Of a DNA stretch of 64,000 nucleotides, positions 62,351 to 64,000 are shown piece after piece. How positions within the stretch are numbered: the stretch's first letter is position 1; each line of letters opens with the position of its first letter. The notes under the pieces are model-generated. The model was not told the origin of the DNA and did no database searches. It worked only from the letters and a program-made list of their open reading frames with translations. This DNA is from Gammaproteobacteria bacterium HGW-Gammaproteobacteria-11 (GTDB lineage Bacteria > Pseudomonadota > Gammaproteobacteria > Pseudomonadales > Pseudomonadaceae): NCBI GenBank assembly GCA_002840055.1, contig PGZJ01000002.1, forward strand, positions 62,001-126,000. The letters are read 5' to 3'. A program made the translations under genes and the position numbers.

Positions 62351-63133
62351 TCAGACTACCGAGTTGCCGCCATCCACGGCAATGGCCTGACCGGTCACGT
62401 GGCGTGAAGCCTCGGATGCCAGGTATACCGCCGTACCCTTGATATCTTCATCGCCGCCAATACGACCCAGCGGGGTACCCTGCTTGATCAGCTCCGTTAC
62501 CTTTTCCAACCCCTTGGCCAGTTTGGTCGGGAAATAGCCCGGGCAGATAGCGTTGACGTTGATGTTGTAGGCGCCCCACTCACCCGCCAGCGCGCGCGTA
62601 AGGTTGATGGCTGCTGCCTTGCTGGTGTTGTAGGCCACGGTAAAGATACCGGAATTGGCCCGGTTGCCCTTCAGGCCGGCAATCGAGGCGATATTGATGA
62701 TCTTGCCGGATTGACGCGGAATCATGAAGCGGCGAGCCACTTCCTGGGCCATCAGGAAGCACACATCGACATTCAGCGTCATAACCTTCTGCCAGCCCTC
62801 GTAGCTGTGCTCTTCAGCACGCTGACCCCAGGTAGTACCGGCGTTATTGATGAGGATATCGACGGTACCGAACTTGGCCTCAACCGCATCAACCAGGGTG
62901 CCGATCGGATTGCTCTGCAGGTCACCCATGTCGCAGGCAATACCACCGGCCTCAATACCCTGGGTGGCCAGATCAGCGACCACTTGCTCCACTTCGGCCG
63001 CATTGCGGGCGCTGATGAACACCTTGGCGCCCTGTTCACCCAGCGCCTCAGCCATTTGCAGGCCAAGACCCTTGGTACCGCCAGTAATCAGGGCCACCTT
63101 GCCGGTCAGATCAAACAGTTGCTTGACGCTCAT
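62351..63133 (-). CDS. SDR-family oxidoreductase (glucose dehydrogenase/FabG-like)
   Basis: A 260-residue short-chain dehydrogenase: TGGTKGLGLQ near the N terminus, ILINNAGTTWGQ, IINIASIAGLKG, and a YNTSK catalytic motif. The C terminus contains the RHVTGQAIAVDGG ending usual for classical SDRs. GAGGA lies a few bases before the ATG at 63133. The substrate is unknown; polyhydroxyalkanoate or sugar reductases are close in sequence. Confidence 0.88.
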   Translation of the reverse strand: MSVKQLFDLTGKVALITGGTKGLGLQMAEALGEQGAKVFISARNAAEVEQVVADLATQGIEAGGIACDMGDLQSNPIGTLVDAVEAKFGTVDILINNAGTTWGQRAEEHSYEGWQKVMTLNVDVCFLMAQEVARRFMIPRQSGKIINIASIAGLKGNRANSGIFTVAYNTSKAAAINLTRALAGEWGAYNINVNAICPGYFPTKLAKGLEKVTELIKQGTPLGRIGGDEDIKGTAVYLASEASRHVTGQAIAVDGGNSVV

Positions 63134-63277
63134 ACAGAATCCTCGCTTTCTCATGAATATGACTTTTCGTGCCGGCATCATAGCGCTGACACTGCCAAGC
63201 ACCGACCATCAGTGATACGGGTGATATGCCAGCCTGCTCCAGTGTTATCATGCTCGCCCACTTTCATGGAGCCCATC

Positions 63278-63736
63278 ATGGCAGAGCACGACTTCAGGCG
63301 CACCCTGCTTTCCCCCGTCCATACGCTGATTGAATGCCGCACCTTGGCGGCCGGGCTGTATCAAGTCACAGGACAGGGCGGTGCGATTCAGCCCGGAGAC
63401 ACCCTGATCTGTACCGTCAAGGGTAGCCGTGATTTGCCGCTGCGCTTGAGCGTGGACAAGGTTCGCTGCCTGATCAACCCGCCGGGACAGTGGATTGCCT
63501 CCGCACGCGGACCGGATTTGCGTGGTCAATCGGTGCTGGGTTGGTCGATTCGCTGTGATGCCTGCGAGCGCGAACAGGCTTTCGAATTTCTCGCCCGCGA
63601 TCAGGACAGTCTGGATGCACGCACCACCAGAGCGGTTGAGCGCATCGCCGAACTGGGCTGGACGCCACACGGCGACAACCACCTGTGCCCGGCCTGCAGC
63701 CGCGCTCAGAACAGCAGCAACTGCTCACCGAGCTGA
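63278..63736 (+). CDS. Conserved hypothetical protein with two CxxC pairs
   Basis: A 152-residue protein starting MAEHDFRRTLLSPVHTLIEC. Its C-terminal half has two cysteine pairs (RCDACERE and CPACSRA) that could bind one zinc ion, around a helix FEFLARDQDSLDARTTRAVE. GGAG lies 6 bases before the ATG at 63278; an in-frame ATG 12 bases upstream is possible. I do not recognise the family. Its end overlaps the dinB end by 31 bases, tail to tail. Confidence 0.68.
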   Translation: MAEHDFRRTLLSPVHTLIECRTLAAGLYQVTGQGGAIQPGDTLICTVKGSRDLPLRLSVDKVRCLINPPGQWIASARGPDLRGQSVLGWSIRCDACEREQAFEFLARDQDSLDARTTRAVERIAELGWTPHGDNHLCPACSRAQNSSNCSPS

Positions 63737-64000
63737 CTGTAGTCGCTATCCAGCCGCACGCCGACACCAATCAGCCTGACCGGTCGCAGGCCCCGGGCAA
63801 AGGCCTGCTGACAGAGATCACGGTAGCCTTCCGGACTGATGGGTGCACCCGCCTGCTCCAGCGTAGTCTGGGTAAAATCGTGGAACTTCAGTTTGACGAA
63901 GGGCTTGCTGACCCGGTACTCGCCTTCCAGGCGCCCGAGGCGTTGGGCGAGTTTCTCCAGTAGCGGCGGCAAGGCGTCCAGACAGGCCTGCAGATCGGGT
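63706..64000 (-). CDS. dinB: DNA polymerase IV, C-terminal end (partial, cut by window edge)
   Basis: The 3' end of dinB; the frame stays open to the window edge. The visible 98 residues are the little-finger domain: DALPPLLEKLAQRLGRLE, the VSKPFVKLKFHDFTQTTLEQ strand pair, then LCQQAFARGLRPVRLIGVGV. Pol IV is a translesion polymerase and is usually LexA-controlled. Its end overlaps the convergent hypothetical gene by 31 bases. Confidence 0.9.
   Translation of the reverse strand, partial: PDLQACLDALPPLLEKLAQRLGRLEGEYRVSKPFVKLKFHDFTQTTLEQAGAPISPEGYRDLCQQAFARGLRPVRLIGVGVRLDSDYSQLGEQLLLF

Overview
The window comes from a gammaproteobacterium of the Pseudomonas lineage. RecA, MutS, the 7Fe ferredoxin FdxA, GroESL, FxsA, AmpG/AmpD/AmpE, YajQ, NadC and PdxH all read like Pseudomonas proteins. 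Several blocks keep the gene order I remember from P. aeruginosa: recX-recA-pncC; mutS-fdxA-rsmZ; groEL-groES-fxsA-SDR through ampG-mscS-yajQ-response regulator-panE; and MCP-ampE-ampD-DUF1631-nadC. The accessory genes (lipase plus foldase, OmpW, a large phosphoesterase) would fit a marine or halophilic relative such as Halopseudomonas, but that is inference. No rRNA, tRNA, CRISPR array, intact transposase or prophage was seen.

Layout. 0-3.6 kb: an MBL/beta-CASP nuclease, then recX, recA (with a perfect LexA box) and pncC. 3.6-24.6 kb: an accessory stretch between pncC and mutS, which are near neighbours in P. aeruginosa. It holds DUF2164, an AraC regulator divergent from a secreted lipase and its foldase, a TetR-YciI-Tag operon with two operator copies, a toxin-antitoxin pair with a promoter that predicts a leaderless mRNA, a periplasmic binding protein, an MDR oxidoreductase, two secreted proteins of unknown function (one very cysteine-rich), and a four-gene rightward cluster. 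That cluster encodes an 1118-residue phosphoesterase, a gamma-glutamylcyclotransferase-like protein, an MBL-like protein and a 1683-residue pseudokinase/AAA/GAF/diguanylate cyclase. Four degenerate copies of one roughly 70-bp repeat lie at 7.4-11.2 kb.

24.6-39.8 kb: mutS, fdxA, ompW, a strong RsmZ-type small RNA gene on the minus strand with a GacA-type box, groESL behind a sigma-32 promoter, fxsA, an SDR, a DUF481 outer-membrane protein, an alkyltransferase-like protein, ampG, mscS, yajQ, a response regulator with a degenerate GGDEF domain, panE and a corrinoid adenosyltransferase. 39.8-47.3 kb: a chemoreceptor, ampE, ampD, a DUF1631 protein and nadC. 47.3-64 kb: an LTA-synthase-like sulfatase, HDOD, HAD and TesB genes, a deacetylase-fold enzyme, a flavoprotein, three SDR-type or small-metabolism genes, pdxH, a serine beta-lactamase-fold hydrolase, dinG, several small conserved genes, and the 3' end of dinB at the window edge.

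How it fits together. DNA repair and SOS genes recur (recA, recX, mutS, tag, atl, dinG, dinB). Muropeptide recycling has its permease (AmpG), amidase (AmpD) and AmpE in one window. Cyclic-di-GMP and Gac/Rsm-type control appears in the GGEEF cyclase, the degenerate GGDEF regulator, YajQ and the RsmZ-like RNA. The most novel-looking material is the 12.6-24.4 kb stretch, which encodes a secreted unknown pair followed by the phosphoesterase/pseudokinase-cyclase cluster.
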